64,000 nucleotides of DNA. Origin: Candidatus Melainabacteria bacterium SSGW_16. GTDB lineage: Bacteria; Cyanobacteriota; Vampirovibrionia; 2-02-FULL-35-15. This document shows positions 34,017 to 43,726 of the stretch, piece after piece. The stretch spans positions 173,312-237,311 of the forward strand of contig DUDS01000015.1 of assembly GCA_004769085.1 (NCBI GenBank). The letters are read 5' to 3'. The notes beneath the pieces are model-generated. The model was given only the letters and a program-made list of their open reading frames with translations, ran no database searches and was not told the DNA's origin. The position numbers and the translations under genes are program-made. Position 1 is the first letter of the stretch. Every line of letters starts with the position of its first letter.

Positions 34017-34020
34017 TTGC

Positions 34021-34290
34021 CTAGATTACTTTAAAGATTGTAAAATTTTCAGTTTTATCCTGCCATTCAATTTTCAAATTATCAACCCTCGCATGCGATG
34101 GGCCTTTTCTACACCATTCAATTAATTTTTCAATATTTTCTTTTTCTCCCTGAGCAAGAACCTCTACTTCACCAGAAGAAAGGTTTCTTACCCAACCTTT
34201 TAAATTTAGTTTTATTGCTTCTTCTTTACAGTCAGCTCTATAACAAACACCCTGAACTAATCCTGAAACAATTAAATGAACCTGGTACAT
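34021..34290 (-). CDS. acyP: Acylphosphatase
   Basis: 89 residues, the normal size. The family motifs are VSGLVQGVCYRADCKEEA (phosphate loop with Arg) and GWVRNLSSGEVEVLAQG (catalytic Asn). It hydrolyses acyl phosphates such as carbamoyl phosphate and 1,3-bisphosphoglycerate. Located 5 bp behind the carboxylate-amine ligase gene, so probably co-transcribed. Start supported by family length. Confidence 0.95.
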   Translation of the reverse strand: MYQVHLIVSGLVQGVCYRADCKEEAIKLNLKGWVRNLSSGEVEVLAQGEKENIEKLIEWCRKGPSHARVDNLKIEWQDKTENFTIFKVI

Positions 34291-34295
34291 TAAAT

Positions 34296-35435
34296 TTATT
34301 CTACTGTTATTTTCTTCAACTGCCAGCTATCCTCAAACTCATTAATAAGACTGTCTATTACTGCATTCCAGTTACCATCTGACTCTTTAAAAATTTTTCT
34401 TTGCCTTTTACTGCTTGTTCCTCTGCTGAATACCTGCATGAGATTTTTTAGTTCTTTATCTGCCTTTAATTCAACTGCTGTAGGTTCAAGTTCATTTATT
34501 AATTTCTGAACTGCATCTTTCATTTTAATTGTCGTTCCTATAGAATCCATTATCAAATTAGCATCAGCGCCATATCTTGCAGCACGCCATTTATTTTCTC
34601 TTATAAGGAAAGAAGGCAGATGTCCAATTTCATCCCTTCTTCTATACATTTTTGCAAGATGAGCCACAAGAGACTGGATAAAAGCAGTTACTGAAATTAC
34701 GTCCTCAAGTAATGGCATTGCATCACAAACCCGCACTTCAATTGTTCCAAAATCAGGATGTGGTCTGACATCCCACCATATTTCACGGATAGATTTAATA
34801 GTCCCTGCCTTCTTTAATACATTAACCAGATCAATATATTCTTCATAACTATGCAGATTAAAGGGCAGCCCAGTAGTAGGAAGTGTTTCCATTATTTTTA
34901 CCCTATAAGACTCCATACCAGAATCACGTCTTGCCCAGTAAGGTGAACTACAAGAAACAGCAAGCAGATGAGGAATATAATCCATGAGAGCATTGTTAAT
35001 TACAATTGCTTCATCACCGCTGCCAACACCCACATGTACATGAAATCCAAAAATAAGCATCCTTTTTACAGGCATCTGAATCCTGTCAATTATCTCCTGA
35101 TATCTTTTTATAGGAGAGATTTCCTGGAATGCCCAGTTACTTGTCGGGTGAGTGCCAGCCATAGTGATCTGAAAACCAAGCTTTGAAGCACAATTATGGA
35201 GAGATTTAACATGCTTCAGAAGATCGTCTCTTAGTTCTGAAACATTGGCACATGGAGAGCTGTTTATTTCAATTACTGACTCAAAAAGTTCATGTTTTAC
35301 ATTAGGTGGGTTATTCAGCGCTTTTATAATTTTAGTTGTACCAGTTGCAAGTTCTTTTGTATTCTTGTCTATAATCTGCAGTTCAAGCTCAACCCCTACA
35401 GTATGATGCTTGTTTGATTTAAACACTGATGGCAT
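34296..35435 (-). CDS. Carboxylate-amine ligase, YbdK / glutamate-cysteine ligase 2 family
   Basis: 379 residues of the GCS2 family. Diagnostic are TVGVELELQIIDK near the N-terminus, ELFESVIEINSSPC, GTHPTSNW, MLIFGFHVHVGV and ARRDSGMESYR. YbdK proteins show weak glutamate-cysteine ligase activity; the true substrate is usually unknown. No gshB lies nearby. The gene is followed closely by acyP. Confidence 0.88.
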   Translation of the reverse strand: MPSVFKSNKHHTVGVELELQIIDKNTKELATGTTKIIKALNNPPNVKHELFESVIEINSSPCANVSELRDDLLKHVKSLHNCASKLGFQITMAGTHPTSNWAFQEISPIKRYQEIIDRIQMPVKRMLIFGFHVHVGVGSGDEAIVINNALMDYIPHLLAVSCSSPYWARRDSGMESYRVKIMETLPTTGLPFNLHSYEEYIDLVNVLKKAGTIKSIREIWWDVRPHPDFGTIEVRVCDAMPLLEDVISVTAFIQSLVAHLAKMYRRRDEIGHLPSFLIRENKWRAARYGADANLIMDSIGTTIKMKDAVQKLINELEPTAVELKADKELKNLMQVFSRGTSSKRQRKIFKESDGNWNAVIDSLINEFEDSWQLKKITVE

Positions 35436-35514
35436 GATCTAATTTTAACATCAATAAATCCTGTAATTTGTTCCGCTACAAAAAGAATTTTTATCAAACT
35501 TCACTATGCTAGTT

Positions 35515-36807
35515 TCAGCTAATGATCATTGTTTCAGGGCTATATTCAAACTGTATGCCCGAAATATATATTGAATCGCCTTCTTTTGCACCTTTTTTTT
35601 CAAGTTCTGAAAATATACCCATGCTTTTAAATACTTTCATTAAATGAGCTACTGACTGATAATCTTTAAGGTTTGTAACTGAAACAAGCCCTTCAACCTT
35701 TTTCCCCTCAATATAAAACTTTTTCTTTTCCTTATAAACAAAATATTCATCTAGTTTGTGATCAGTTGCTATTGGATCATAAAAAGACTGGATTTCATAA
35801 ATCTCCTTAGGCAATTTTGACAATTCAGAAAAGATTATTTTAAGTAAAATATTAATATTTTCCTTTGTAGCAGCTGAGATTAAAATGGGATTTAATTTAT
35901 TTTTTTTAAATTCTTTTTCTATCTTTTTTCTTTGTTCAGGAGCTAACAAATCAACCTTATTAAGTACTATAAACTGTTTTCTTTTTAAAAGTATTTTATT
36001 ATATTCTTTAAGCTCATTCTGGATAATTTCATAAGCTTCAAGTGGTTCAAAGCTATTAGCAGAAGCAGAATCTATCACATGAATAAGTAGTTTTGTTCTT
36101 TCAATGTGTCTCATAAAGTCGTGTCCAAGGCCACTTCCTTGAGAAGCACCTTTGATTAAACCAGGAATATCAGCTACCACAATACCTCCACCGTCAGGTT
36201 TTTTTACTACACCGAGATTTGGTATTAAAGTAGTAAATGGGTAATCTGCGATTTTAGGTTTAGCAGAGCTAATAACACTAATTAACGTGGATTTTCCTGC
36301 ATTAGGTAATCCAATAATCCCTACTTCCGCAATAAGTTTTAATTCAAGCTCAAGTTCTCTTTCTATCACTGGTTCACCCGGTTCGCAAAAATGCGGTGCC
36401 TGCCTTGAACTTGTTTTAAAATGTGTGTTTCCCCTGCCACCTCTGCCACCATGAGCAATTAAAACTCTTTGCTTATCCACTACCAAATCAGCAATTATTT
36501 CTTTTGTTCCTGAATCTCTCACCACCGTACCACATGGAACTTTTATTATAAGATCATTTCCTGCTTTTCCTGTTTTATTCTTTGGTCCACCTTTACTGCC
36601 ATCTTCGGCTTTAAAAATTGATTGGTATTTAAAATCCAAAAGTGTTCCAAGGTTCCTGTCTGCTTCAAGACAAACATCCCCGCCTTTGCCACCATCACCA
36701 CCAGCAGGTCCACCAAAAGCCTCGTACTTTTCGCGCCTCCAGGCAACAATGCCGTTTCCACCTTTACCAGAGCATACTTTAATTTTTGCTGTGTCTATAA
36801 ATTTCAT
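35515..36807 (-). CDS. obgE: GTPase Obg
   Basis: 430 residues with the three Obg domains: Gly-rich OBG fold (1-160, GKGGNGIVAWRREK and repeated GG blocks), G domain with GLPNAGKSTL, DIPGLIKGASQGSGLG and NKVD, and the C-terminal OCT domain (about 350-430). It acts in 50S subunit assembly and growth control. Its ATG overlaps the udgB stop by 4 bp, so the two are coupled. In many bacteria obgE follows rpmA; here it does not. Confidence 0.96.
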   Translation of the reverse strand: MKFIDTAKIKVCSGKGGNGIVAWRREKYEAFGGPAGGDGGKGGDVCLEADRNLGTLLDFKYQSIFKAEDGSKGGPKNKTGKAGNDLIIKVPCGTVVRDSGTKEIIADLVVDKQRVLIAHGGRGGRGNTHFKTSSRQAPHFCEPGEPVIERELELELKLIAEVGIIGLPNAGKSTLISVISSAKPKIADYPFTTLIPNLGVVKKPDGGGIVVADIPGLIKGASQGSGLGHDFMRHIERTKLLIHVIDSASANSFEPLEAYEIIQNELKEYNKILLKRKQFIVLNKVDLLAPEQRKKIEKEFKKNKLNPILISAATKENINILLKIIFSELSKLPKEIYEIQSFYDPIATDHKLDEYFVYKEKKKFYIEGKKVEGLVSVTNLKDYQSVAHLMKVFKSMGIFSELEKKGAKEGDSIYISGIQFEYSPETMIIS

Positions 36808-37499
36808 ACCGATGAATATTGTAACGCCTTCTTAAAAATATGTTTAAACATTTTTTTTGTTAATCTCCCAGTTTGTGTATTTTGCCTGCTTGGATGATAG
36901 CTAGCTATTAATACATGTGGTAATTCTTTTGACTTATATGTTGCACCATGGGAGAATTTAAAATCTTTTTTTTGTAAAATACCATTGAAATGGCGTATAA
37001 GCCATTTCAAATATCCATCAAAGGCTATTTTTCCTAATGCAACAACAACTCTTATATTTTTCAATAACTTAATCTCTTCTACAAAATATGGAAAACAATT
37101 TTCAAGCTCTTCTGGAGTAGGCTTGTTTTGTGGTGGTGCACACCGACCTACTGAAGTAATGTAACAGTTTTTTAAAACAAGTCTATCGTTTAAATTTATT
37201 GCTTCTGGTTTATTGCATAATCCAACCTCATATAATATTTTGTACATAAAATTCCCGGAAGAATCACCAGTAAACATTCTCCCTGTTCTGTTTGATCCAA
37301 ATCTCCCTGGTGCAAGACCTAGAATTAAAATTTCTGCATTTGAATTTCCAAAGCTTGGTACCGGTTTACACCAGTAAGCAGGATATTTTTCTTTTATTTG
37401 TTTTAAATATTTAGCTAACCGAGGGCATTTTTTACATTTTATGATCTTGGTTTGTAGTTTGTTGAGACGCCCCGACGGGGCGTCTTTACGAAAAATCAT
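36804..37499 (-). CDS. udgB: Uracil-DNA glycosylase family 5 (UdgB-like)
   Basis: 231 residues. Family features: Cys motif CKKCPR near the N-terminus with later Cys (for [4Fe-4S]), GLAPGRFGSNRTGRMFTGD, the GRCAPPQNKP block, VVALGKIA and the C-terminal SYHPSRQNTQTG motif. Motif 1 lacks the polar residue of UDG family 1, as usual in family 5. The ATG overlaps the prpC stop (ATGA), which supports the start. However, codons 5-13 contain a perfect 9-bp palindrome (37465-37485) and the family homology starts only near LNKLQTKIIKCKKCP, so the first 12 residues are added by this palindrome. Confidence 0.88.
   Translation of the reverse strand: MIFRKDAPSGRLNKLQTKIIKCKKCPRLAKYLKQIKEKYPAYWCKPVPSFGNSNAEILILGLAPGRFGSNRTGRMFTGDSSGNFMYKILYEVGLCNKPEAINLNDRLVLKNCYITSVGRCAPPQNKPTPEELENCFPYFVEEIKLLKNIRVVVALGKIAFDGYLKWLIRHFNGILQKKDFKFSHGATYKSKELPHVLIASYHPSRQNTQTGRLTKKMFKHIFKKALQYSSV
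37465..37485. repeat. GC-rich palindrome inside the 5' end of udgB
   Basis: AGACGCCCC-GAC-GGGGCGTCT is a perfect 9-bp inverted repeat in an AT-rich neighbourhood, directly after the prpC stop. It could be a hairpin between the two genes (attenuator or terminator, with TTT on the plus-strand side) or a palindromic element that inserted into the udgB reading frame. Confidence 0.6.
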
Positions 37500-38629
37500 C
37501 TTCTGTCTATCGGTACAAATTCTTTCTGGGGTGGACCCTGGTAAAGTCCTCGTGGTCTGATTAATCTGTTATCAGATAATTGTTCAAGTATGTGTGCTGA
37601 CCATCCGCTTGTTCTGCTCAAAACAAATATCGGCGTATATAAAGGAATCGGGATCCCTAATAAATAATAAGCAACAGCAGAATAAAAATCTGCATTTGGG
37701 AATAAACCTTTTTGCTCTCTCACTATTTTTTCAATTTTTTCTGCAATATCAAAATACTTTGTATTTCCTTTTCTGGAAGAAAGCTCCTGGACATATTTTT
37801 TCATCACTTGTGATCTGCCATCACTTTTTTTATAAACTCTGTGCCCAAATCCCATTATTTTTTCTTTTCTGTTCAGGATATCCATTATGCCTTTTTCAGC
37901 ATCTGAAGGACTTGAAAATTTTAAAATAAGCTCCATGGCTGCTTCATTTGCACCACCATGAAGAGGTCCTTTTAGCGCACATATTCCAGAAGTAATCGCA
38001 GAATAAATATCTGAAAGCGTGGATGCTGTAACCCTGGCACAAAAAGTCGAAGCATTAAACTCATGTTCTGCATAAAGAATAAGGCTTGCATTCATTACTC
38101 TTTCTTCAAAAGGATCTGGCTCATTACCTGTAACTAGTTGTAAAAATCTACCTGCAAAAGACAATGTCTTTGTAACTTTCGGGAGTGGCTGGTTTTTTGA
38201 AAGATGAAACCATGTCATTAAGGCAAAAGGAAGTTTTGCAATTAATGAGTATGCAATTTGTTTTGTATCTTCGATTGAGAATTGTCTGTTTTGATCAATT
38301 GCACCCATAAAAGAAACAGATGTTCTAAGAACATCCATAGGGTTTGCACTTGGTGGAATTTGTTTAAGAATTTTAATTAACAATTTTTGCAGTTTTCTTT
38401 CCTGAACAAGAAGTTTGGTAACTCTTTTAAGCTCTCTTTTCTTTGGAAGTCTTCCTTCAATTAAAAGGTGTATAATTTCTTCAAAATTTGCTTTTTCAGC
38501 CATATCCGTTGCACTATATCCCCTATACAGCAGATTTTCATTTTCAGGATTAATTGTGCAAATAGTAGTTGTACCTGCAACTACATCCTCTAAGCCTTTT
38601 GAAAATTGTTCAGCAACCATTGTTGTCAT
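37496..38629 (-). CDS. prpC: 2-Methylcitrate synthase (citrate synthase family)
   Basis: 377 residues, the short length of PrpC/CitZ-type enzymes. Catalytic residues are in place: His of LKGPLHGGANEAAM, His of MGFGHRVYK, and Asp of PNADFYSAVAY. AGGAG six bases before the ATG sets the start. Neighbours prpB and prpD on the same strand argue for 2-methylcitrate synthase (propionyl-CoA plus oxaloacetate), but it might also serve as the cell's citrate synthase since no gltA is in view. Confidence 0.9.
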   Translation of the reverse strand: MTTMVAEQFSKGLEDVVAGTTTICTINPENENLLYRGYSATDMAEKANFEEIIHLLIEGRLPKKRELKRVTKLLVQERKLQKLLIKILKQIPPSANPMDVLRTSVSFMGAIDQNRQFSIEDTKQIAYSLIAKLPFALMTWFHLSKNQPLPKVTKTLSFAGRFLQLVTGNEPDPFEERVMNASLILYAEHEFNASTFCARVTASTLSDIYSAITSGICALKGPLHGGANEAAMELILKFSSPSDAEKGIMDILNRKEKIMGFGHRVYKKSDGRSQVMKKYVQELSSRKGNTKYFDIAEKIEKIVREQKGLFPNADFYSAVAYYLLGIPIPLYTPIFVLSRTSGWSAHILEQLSDNRLIRPRGLYQGPPQKEFVPIDRR

Positions 38630-38695
38630 TTCTTTCTCCTGTTAAATAATAGCCTAATCCTGGGAAATTGTATGTTCGTAATAATAATCCATTTA

Positions 38696-39535
38696 TTATT
38701 TTTTATCAATTGCCTTTTCTAATTCATAATAATTTAAGAGCCTGTACAGCTCTTCTCTGGTCTGCATATGATTCAACATACCCTTCTGTGTACCTTCCCT
38801 TTTTATAATTTGATATACCTCTTCCACTGCCTTCATCATTCTTCTAAATGCAGTTAAAGGGAAAATAACCATACGAACCCCTATAGACTCAAACTCATAC
38901 ACTGAAATGTAAGGTGTTCTGCCAAACTCAGTCATATTGGCTAATACAGGAACTTTAAGAGTATCAACAAAAACCTTGTACTCATCTTTGCTTTCCATAG
39001 CCTCAGCAAAAATAGCATCTGCACCTGCCTCCTGATAAAGTCTTGCTCTCTGTAAAGCATCATCAAAACTATAAACATTTCTGGAGTCTACACGAGCAAT
39101 TATAAAAAAATCTGGATTGGCCCGAGCTTTAACTGCATTTCTTATTCTGGTTGACATCTCTTCAGCCGTTATAACTTCTTTACCTGGTCTGTGACCACAT
39201 CTTTTTGGAAAAACCTGATCCTCAAGGTGAATACCCATTGCACCTGCTTTTTCCAGTTCTCTGACCGCAGTACTTTCATCACCAAATCCTGTATCAGCAT
39301 CAACAAGGATAGGAAGATTAACTGCCTTTGCAATCCTTTGTGTTTCACATACTACATCAGACAAAGTAGTAATTCCCAGATCAGGAATCCCAAAACACCC
39401 TGTAGCAATACCTGAACCAGAAATATAAACAGCATCAAAACCTGCAGCTTTTGCAAGAAGGGCAGAAGCTGCATTAAATGCACCTGGAGTCACAAGGGTT
39501 TTATGCTCTTTAAGTAATTGGTGGAATGATTTCAT
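38696..39535 (-). CDS. prpB: 2-Methylisocitrate lyase
   Basis: 279 residues of the ICL/PEPM superfamily. LVDADTGFGD supplies the Mg-binding Asp, HLEDQVFPKRCGHRPGK is the KRCGH catalytic Cys motif of PrpB, and FAEAMESKDEY follows. It splits 2-methylisocitrate into pyruvate and succinate. It lies 7 bp behind prpD and 66 bp before prpC. Confidence 0.95.
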   Translation of the reverse strand: MKSFHQLLKEHKTLVTPGAFNAASALLAKAAGFDAVYISGSGIATGCFGIPDLGITTLSDVVCETQRIAKAVNLPILVDADTGFGDESTAVRELEKAGAMGIHLEDQVFPKRCGHRPGKEVITAEEMSTRIRNAVKARANPDFFIIARVDSRNVYSFDDALQRARLYQEAGADAIFAEAMESKDEYKVFVDTLKVPVLANMTEFGRTPYISVYEFESIGVRMVIFPLTAFRRMMKAVEEVYQIIKREGTQKGMLNHMQTREELYRLLNYYELEKAIDKK

Positions 39536-39542
39536 AAATCAA

Positions 39543-40910
39543 CTAAGGATAAAAGTTTTCAATACCAGATGACTTATCAAGCTCCATTACTTTTTTAATC
39601 TGTTTTTCAATATCATCCTGACCTAAGCATGGTTTTGCAAGCTGTCTCCATTTATTAAATATTTGTTCATCGGTCATCCTGTTTTTCGGATGTCCTAACG
39701 AGTGCAATGCTTCTTTAACAGTCTTTGAGCCATCCATTAAAGTTACTTCCAGCCTGTTACCAAAACTACTTGGATAATCATTTGAATATCCCTGATCTTC
39801 AACCACCCTTATTTTTCTCAGAAATCTTAACATGTTTGGATCCCTGTAATTTTTTCTCTCAAAGCTTTCATTGGTAACATTTCCGTCCCGCAAAGCAATT
39901 GCAGTACAGTAAGGAAGGCTATGATCGGCAGTCTCTTTTGATGTTGGTTTCCATTTCTCAGGTTCTGAACCAATTATCTGGTAAGCAGCACTATGAGTAT
40001 GAATTACAATGTTCTGAATGTCGTTTAGACTAAGACCCTCTTTATGAAGTGAGATTGCTGCCTCAACTGCGCTCTGTGCATGGTACTCAACAGGATATGG
40101 TTTTATATATGTTTCAAGAATCTTTTTTGGCGCTTCACCAGTGTCAGGAAGTTTTAGATTTATAGGACCTGAAACAAGGATTTCAAAACCTTTTGTCCCC
40201 TCAAATATTGGTGCAGGGCCTGTCATCCCTTCTTTTGCAAGCCTGCAAGCAAAAAGAGCCTGTTTTGCAGCATTACTGAAAGCACATGCTTTCCACATAG
40301 ACATTTCACCTACACGAGTCTGTCTGGTAGCAATATTACAAACACCAGCAATGCTTAATGCATTTTCAAGCTGTTTTTCATTTAGATCCATAAGAATTGC
40401 TGCTCCACATGCAGTGGAAAAAGCACCATAAGTCACATGATCAATCCCCTTTGCACGGAGGCTTGCAGCATCACATAGTCTGCATTGAATTTCATATGCA
40501 ACTGCTATTGCAAGTATTAAATCCATGCCTGATTTTCCATATGCCTCTGCAACTGCTATTAATGGAGCAATATTATCAGACGGGTGAGCAGGTTCAAGCG
40601 ATAAATAGGTATCATTAAAATCCAGGTACCTGACCAGAGCCCCGTTTACAAATGCTGCTTCTTCATAAAATACAGGCTTCTTTTTACCCAGGACAAATGC
40701 TTTATATTTGCTTTTTACTTTTGAACAGGCTTTGATAAGTATTTTTGCAACTTTTGAATCAAGCGCACCATATGCACAGGCTATACTATCCAGTATTCTT
40801 CTTTTCACCTCATGAACAACATCACTCGATAATCTATCAGTTTTCAGGGACAAAACATAATTTGAGATGTGTGCTGCTTTATTTTCATGTTTAACCAGTA
40901 ATTCCTGCAT
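39543..40910 (-). CDS. prpD: 2-Methylcitrate dehydratase
   Basis: 455 residues of the MmgE/PrpD family. Family blocks include SIACAYGALDS, NGALVRYLDFNDTYL, HPSDNIAPLIAVAEAYG, a late DHSLPYCTAIALRDG and HSLGHPKNRMTDEQ. It dehydrates 2-methylcitrate (or, in some members, related tricarboxylates). With prpB and prpC it completes propionyl-CoA oxidation through the methylcitrate cycle; a dedicated aconitase (acnD or acnB) is not in the window. Confidence 0.95.
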   Translation of the reverse strand: MQELLVKHENKAAHISNYVLSLKTDRLSSDVVHEVKRRILDSIACAYGALDSKVAKILIKACSKVKSKYKAFVLGKKKPVFYEEAAFVNGALVRYLDFNDTYLSLEPAHPSDNIAPLIAVAEAYGKSGMDLILAIAVAYEIQCRLCDAASLRAKGIDHVTYGAFSTACGAAILMDLNEKQLENALSIAGVCNIATRQTRVGEMSMWKACAFSNAAKQALFACRLAKEGMTGPAPIFEGTKGFEILVSGPINLKLPDTGEAPKKILETYIKPYPVEYHAQSAVEAAISLHKEGLSLNDIQNIVIHTHSAAYQIIGSEPEKWKPTSKETADHSLPYCTAIALRDGNVTNESFERKNYRDPNMLRFLRKIRVVEDQGYSNDYPSSFGNRLEVTLMDGSKTVKEALHSLGHPKNRMTDEQIFNKWRQLAKPCLGQDDIEKQIKKVMELDKSSGIENFYP

Positions 40911-40962
40911 ATTTTTAATAGCTAGTATAGTTCAGTGTTTGAAATAATACAACAAATAGTAA

Positions 40963-41829
40963 TTATTTTTTTGCAGTAAGAACTATCTGGTTCAAAACTG
41001 CTATATGCTTCATAATATCAGCTTTAACTTTGTCAAAATCCCCGACAAATATTGAATCAGCATTAAATATTCCGCTTCCTGGACATACACCATATGCCTG
41101 AAATTTAGCAATAACTTCCTGCATGTTCTTTTCATTTACACCACCAACAGCATATGTTCTTATCCCGTTTGGTGAAGCAAGATCTGAAAATTCCATAAGT
41201 CGTTCAAACCCTGTCTTTCCCTTCGGAAACCTGATTTTAATTTTTCCGACAGAGGTTTTATTTCTTATTTCAAGATATATGCTAAAAAACTCTGTGGGAC
41301 TTTCAATTATATAATCACTCACACTACCGGAATCAGAAAACGATTTAATCTCCCATCCTTTATGAATCAATTCATCAAACTCATCACGAAACGGCTCTCT
41401 GATTGCTTTAAACAGTTCTTCATCTGACTTTGCACTAGCGGGAAAAAACTTTATGTCTGCTATATCTAAGTTAATTGCCTGTTTTAAATCTGATTCCTTA
41501 TATACCCCAGGTAAAACCTGTACTTTATATTTATTTGCAACTCCTATTACTTCAGGAAACAGGCCAGGGCTAACAAAAAATTTTGCACCGCAGTTAATGG
41601 CCTCAAGTGCAGTAGTTTTATCTTTTATCGAACCAACACCAATGTTAAATTTCTTCCTTGAACATACATCAACCACATTTTCCCAATGGTTTGAATTGGA
41701 TGTAATTTCTACAGCCTGTAGTCCACAGTTAAAAGCAATTTCTATTGCATTCAAAGTATTGAAAAGAGATGTACCAGGCTTTGTCCGCAAAATACCAACA
41801 AGCTTAGTGTTTAAGTAATTCTTCTGCAT
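40963..41829 (-). CDS. KDPG/KHG aldolase-like protein with a large insertion
   Basis: 288 residues against about 210 for Eda. The TIM-barrel motifs of the family are present: VGILRT, QAVEITSNSNHW, IGVGSIKDKTTAL, AKFFVSPGLFPEV and DIKFFPAS with the Schiff-base Lys, and the phosphate loop YAVGGVNEKNM. Between the Lys motif and the last barrel strands lies an extra segment of about 70 residues (about 160-230). It is the first gene of the prp operon by position, 52 bp before prpD. It may cleave a 2-keto acid related to propionate or sugar acid metabolism; the substrate is unknown. Confidence 0.75.
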   Translation of the reverse strand: MQKNYLNTKLVGILRTKPGTSLFNTLNAIEIAFNCGLQAVEITSNSNHWENVVDVCSRKKFNIGVGSIKDKTTALEAINCGAKFFVSPGLFPEVIGVANKYKVQVLPGVYKESDLKQAINLDIADIKFFPASAKSDEELFKAIREPFRDEFDELIHKGWEIKSFSDSGSVSDYIIESPTEFFSIYLEIRNKTSVGKIKIRFPKGKTGFERLMEFSDLASPNGIRTYAVGGVNEKNMQEVIAKFQAYGVCPGSGIFNADSIFVGDFDKVKADIMKHIAVLNQIVLTAKK

Positions 41830-41980
41830 ATGTCAATCTCTTGATTGTTAATAACAAATTTTTAAGAGGAAATATAAAACAAATACTGTTAAAACATTAG
41901 TAATATTGTAATATATTCCAGAAGTTTTTTCTTATACGAGTGTTTTACTGATTAGGACTTTTAAACAAAGGAGCAATCCC

Positions 41981-43639
41981 GTGCAGGAGCTAAAAAACAA
42001 AACTCTTGGACAGCTTCTTGACAGCACAGCATTAAAATATGCTGATAAGGATGCCATTGTTTTTACTGACTTAAATTATAGGATAACCTACAAAGAATTT
42101 AAAAAAATAACTGATGAAGTTGCCAAAGGACTTCTTGCACTCCACATTAAAAAAGGAGAACATATTGGAATTTTTGCAGTGAACTGCCCTGAGTGGGTAA
42201 TTTTACAGTTTGCAAGCGCAAAAATTGGCGCTGTTCTTGTAAACATAAACCCTGCATTAAAAAGTTATGAACTTAAATACATTCTTCAACAGGGTGATAT
42301 AACAACATTGTTTCTGACTGAGTATTTTAAAAACCAGAACATGATTGATGTCCTGAAAGATTTACGGCATGAAAACAAACCGCAGAATAATTCAAATAAA
42401 ATTGAAGATTTTCCGGAATTGCCTACCTTAAAAAGGATTATCACCATCAGAACAGACAAGCATTCCGAGTATATGAAATGGGATGATTTACTAAAGCTTT
42501 CAAAAAACATATCTGATGAAAGTCTTTCTGAAAGGGAAGATTCTTTGCATCATTTGGATCCCATAAACATTCAATACACTTCAGGCACAACGGGATTTCC
42601 TAAAGGAGCACAATTAAGTCACTATGGCATATTAAACAATTCATATTTTTGTGGAATAAATATGAACTTAACAGAAAAAGATTCTATCTGTATCCCTGTT
42701 CCTCTTTATCACTGTTTCGGCTGTGTACTTGGAACACTTGTTTGTGTAAACTTCGGGATAAAAATGGTTTTCCCTTCTGATGTTTTTGACCCAAAGAAAA
42801 CACTTGAAGCAGTACATAAGGAAAAATGCACTGCAATTTATGGTGTTCCAACAATGTTCATTGCTGAATTGCAGCTACCTGAATTTAATAACTATAATCT
42901 AAGCTCTCTGAGAACCGGCGTAATAGCAGGTGCACCATGCCCAATGGAATTAATGAAACAGTTAATTGAAAAAATGAATCTTAATGAAATAACAATCGGA
43001 TATGGGTTCACAGAAGCTTCGCCATTAATTACACAAACAAGATATAACGATCCTTTAGAAGTAAAGGTAGGAACAGTAGGGAATCCGCATCAGCATGTCC
43101 AAGTAAAAATTATTGATCCGGAAACAAAAAAAGAGGTGCCACCTGGTACAGCAGGAGAGCTTTGTGCAAAAGGATACAATGCAATGATCAGCTATTATAA
43201 TATCCCTGACAAAACGAAAGAAGTAATTGACTCAGAGGACTGGATGCATACTGGTGATCTTGGCACTATAGATAAAAACGGTGTATGCAGGATCGTAGGA
43301 AGAATCAAGGATATGATTATCCGCGGTGGTGAAAATATTTATCCGGCTGAAATTGAAGATTTCTTTATGACAAATCCAAAAGTGGAAATAGTACAGATCA
43401 TAGGTATCTCTGATGAAAAATTTGGTGAACAGGTTGCAGCAGTAATTAAATTAAAAGAAGGAGATAAGTGGACAGATGAAGAAGCAAAAGAATGGTGCAA
43501 AGGTAAAATTGCAAATTACAAGATTCCTTACTATATAAAATTTGTAAATGATTTTCCTATGACAGCAAATGGGAAGATACAAAAATACCGGCTTCGTGAA
43601 ATTCTCCAGCAGGAACTCAAAATTCTTTTGCCAAAATAA
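41981..43639 (+). CDS. Fatty acyl-CoA synthetase (AMP-binding)
   Basis: 552 residues from a GTG start with AAAGGAG nine bases before it. ANL superfamily motifs: IQYTSGTTGFPKGAQLSH, IGYGFTEASPL, WMHTGDLG, GRIKDMIIRGGENIYPAE and the C-terminal PMTANGKIQKYRLRE with the catalytic Lys. Closest in style to FadD3/YngI-type acyl-CoA ligases that act on medium- or branched-chain acids. It is divergent from the KDPG-aldolase-like gene with a 150-bp intergenic spacer and probably supplies CoA esters to the degradation genes downstream. Confidence 0.9.
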   Translation: MQELKNKTLGQLLDSTALKYADKDAIVFTDLNYRITYKEFKKITDEVAKGLLALHIKKGEHIGIFAVNCPEWVILQFASAKIGAVLVNINPALKSYELKYILQQGDITTLFLTEYFKNQNMIDVLKDLRHENKPQNNSNKIEDFPELPTLKRIITIRTDKHSEYMKWDDLLKLSKNISDESLSEREDSLHHLDPINIQYTSGTTGFPKGAQLSHYGILNNSYFCGINMNLTEKDSICIPVPLYHCFGCVLGTLVCVNFGIKMVFPSDVFDPKKTLEAVHKEKCTAIYGVPTMFIAELQLPEFNNYNLSSLRTGVIAGAPCPMELMKQLIEKMNLNEITIGYGFTEASPLITQTRYNDPLEVKVGTVGNPHQHVQVKIIDPETKKEVPPGTAGELCAKGYNAMISYYNIPDKTKEVIDSEDWMHTGDLGTIDKNGVCRIVGRIKDMIIRGGENIYPAEIEDFFMTNPKVEIVQIIGISDEKFGEQVAAVIKLKEGDKWTDEEAKEWCKGKIANYKIPYYIKFVNDFPMTANGKIQKYRLREILQQELKILLPK

Positions 43640-43667
43640 GTTTGGCAAGCCGAGCGTTTTATGCAAA

Positions 43668-43701
43668 GCCGGCAAATCTTTGCTTTGCAAAGTTTGACGG
43701 C
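43668..43701. terminator. Hairpin between convergent genes
   Basis: GCCG-CAA-CTTTG pairs with CAAAG-TTG-CGGC with single-base bulges and a 5-nt loop. It lies 29 bp behind the acyl-CoA ligase stop and 26 bp before the convergent phosphoribosyltransferase stop, a suitable place for a shared terminator, though no long T-run follows on either strand. Confidence 0.4.
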
Positions 43702-43726
43702 GGGTATAAAAAATCTGGTTTGGAAT

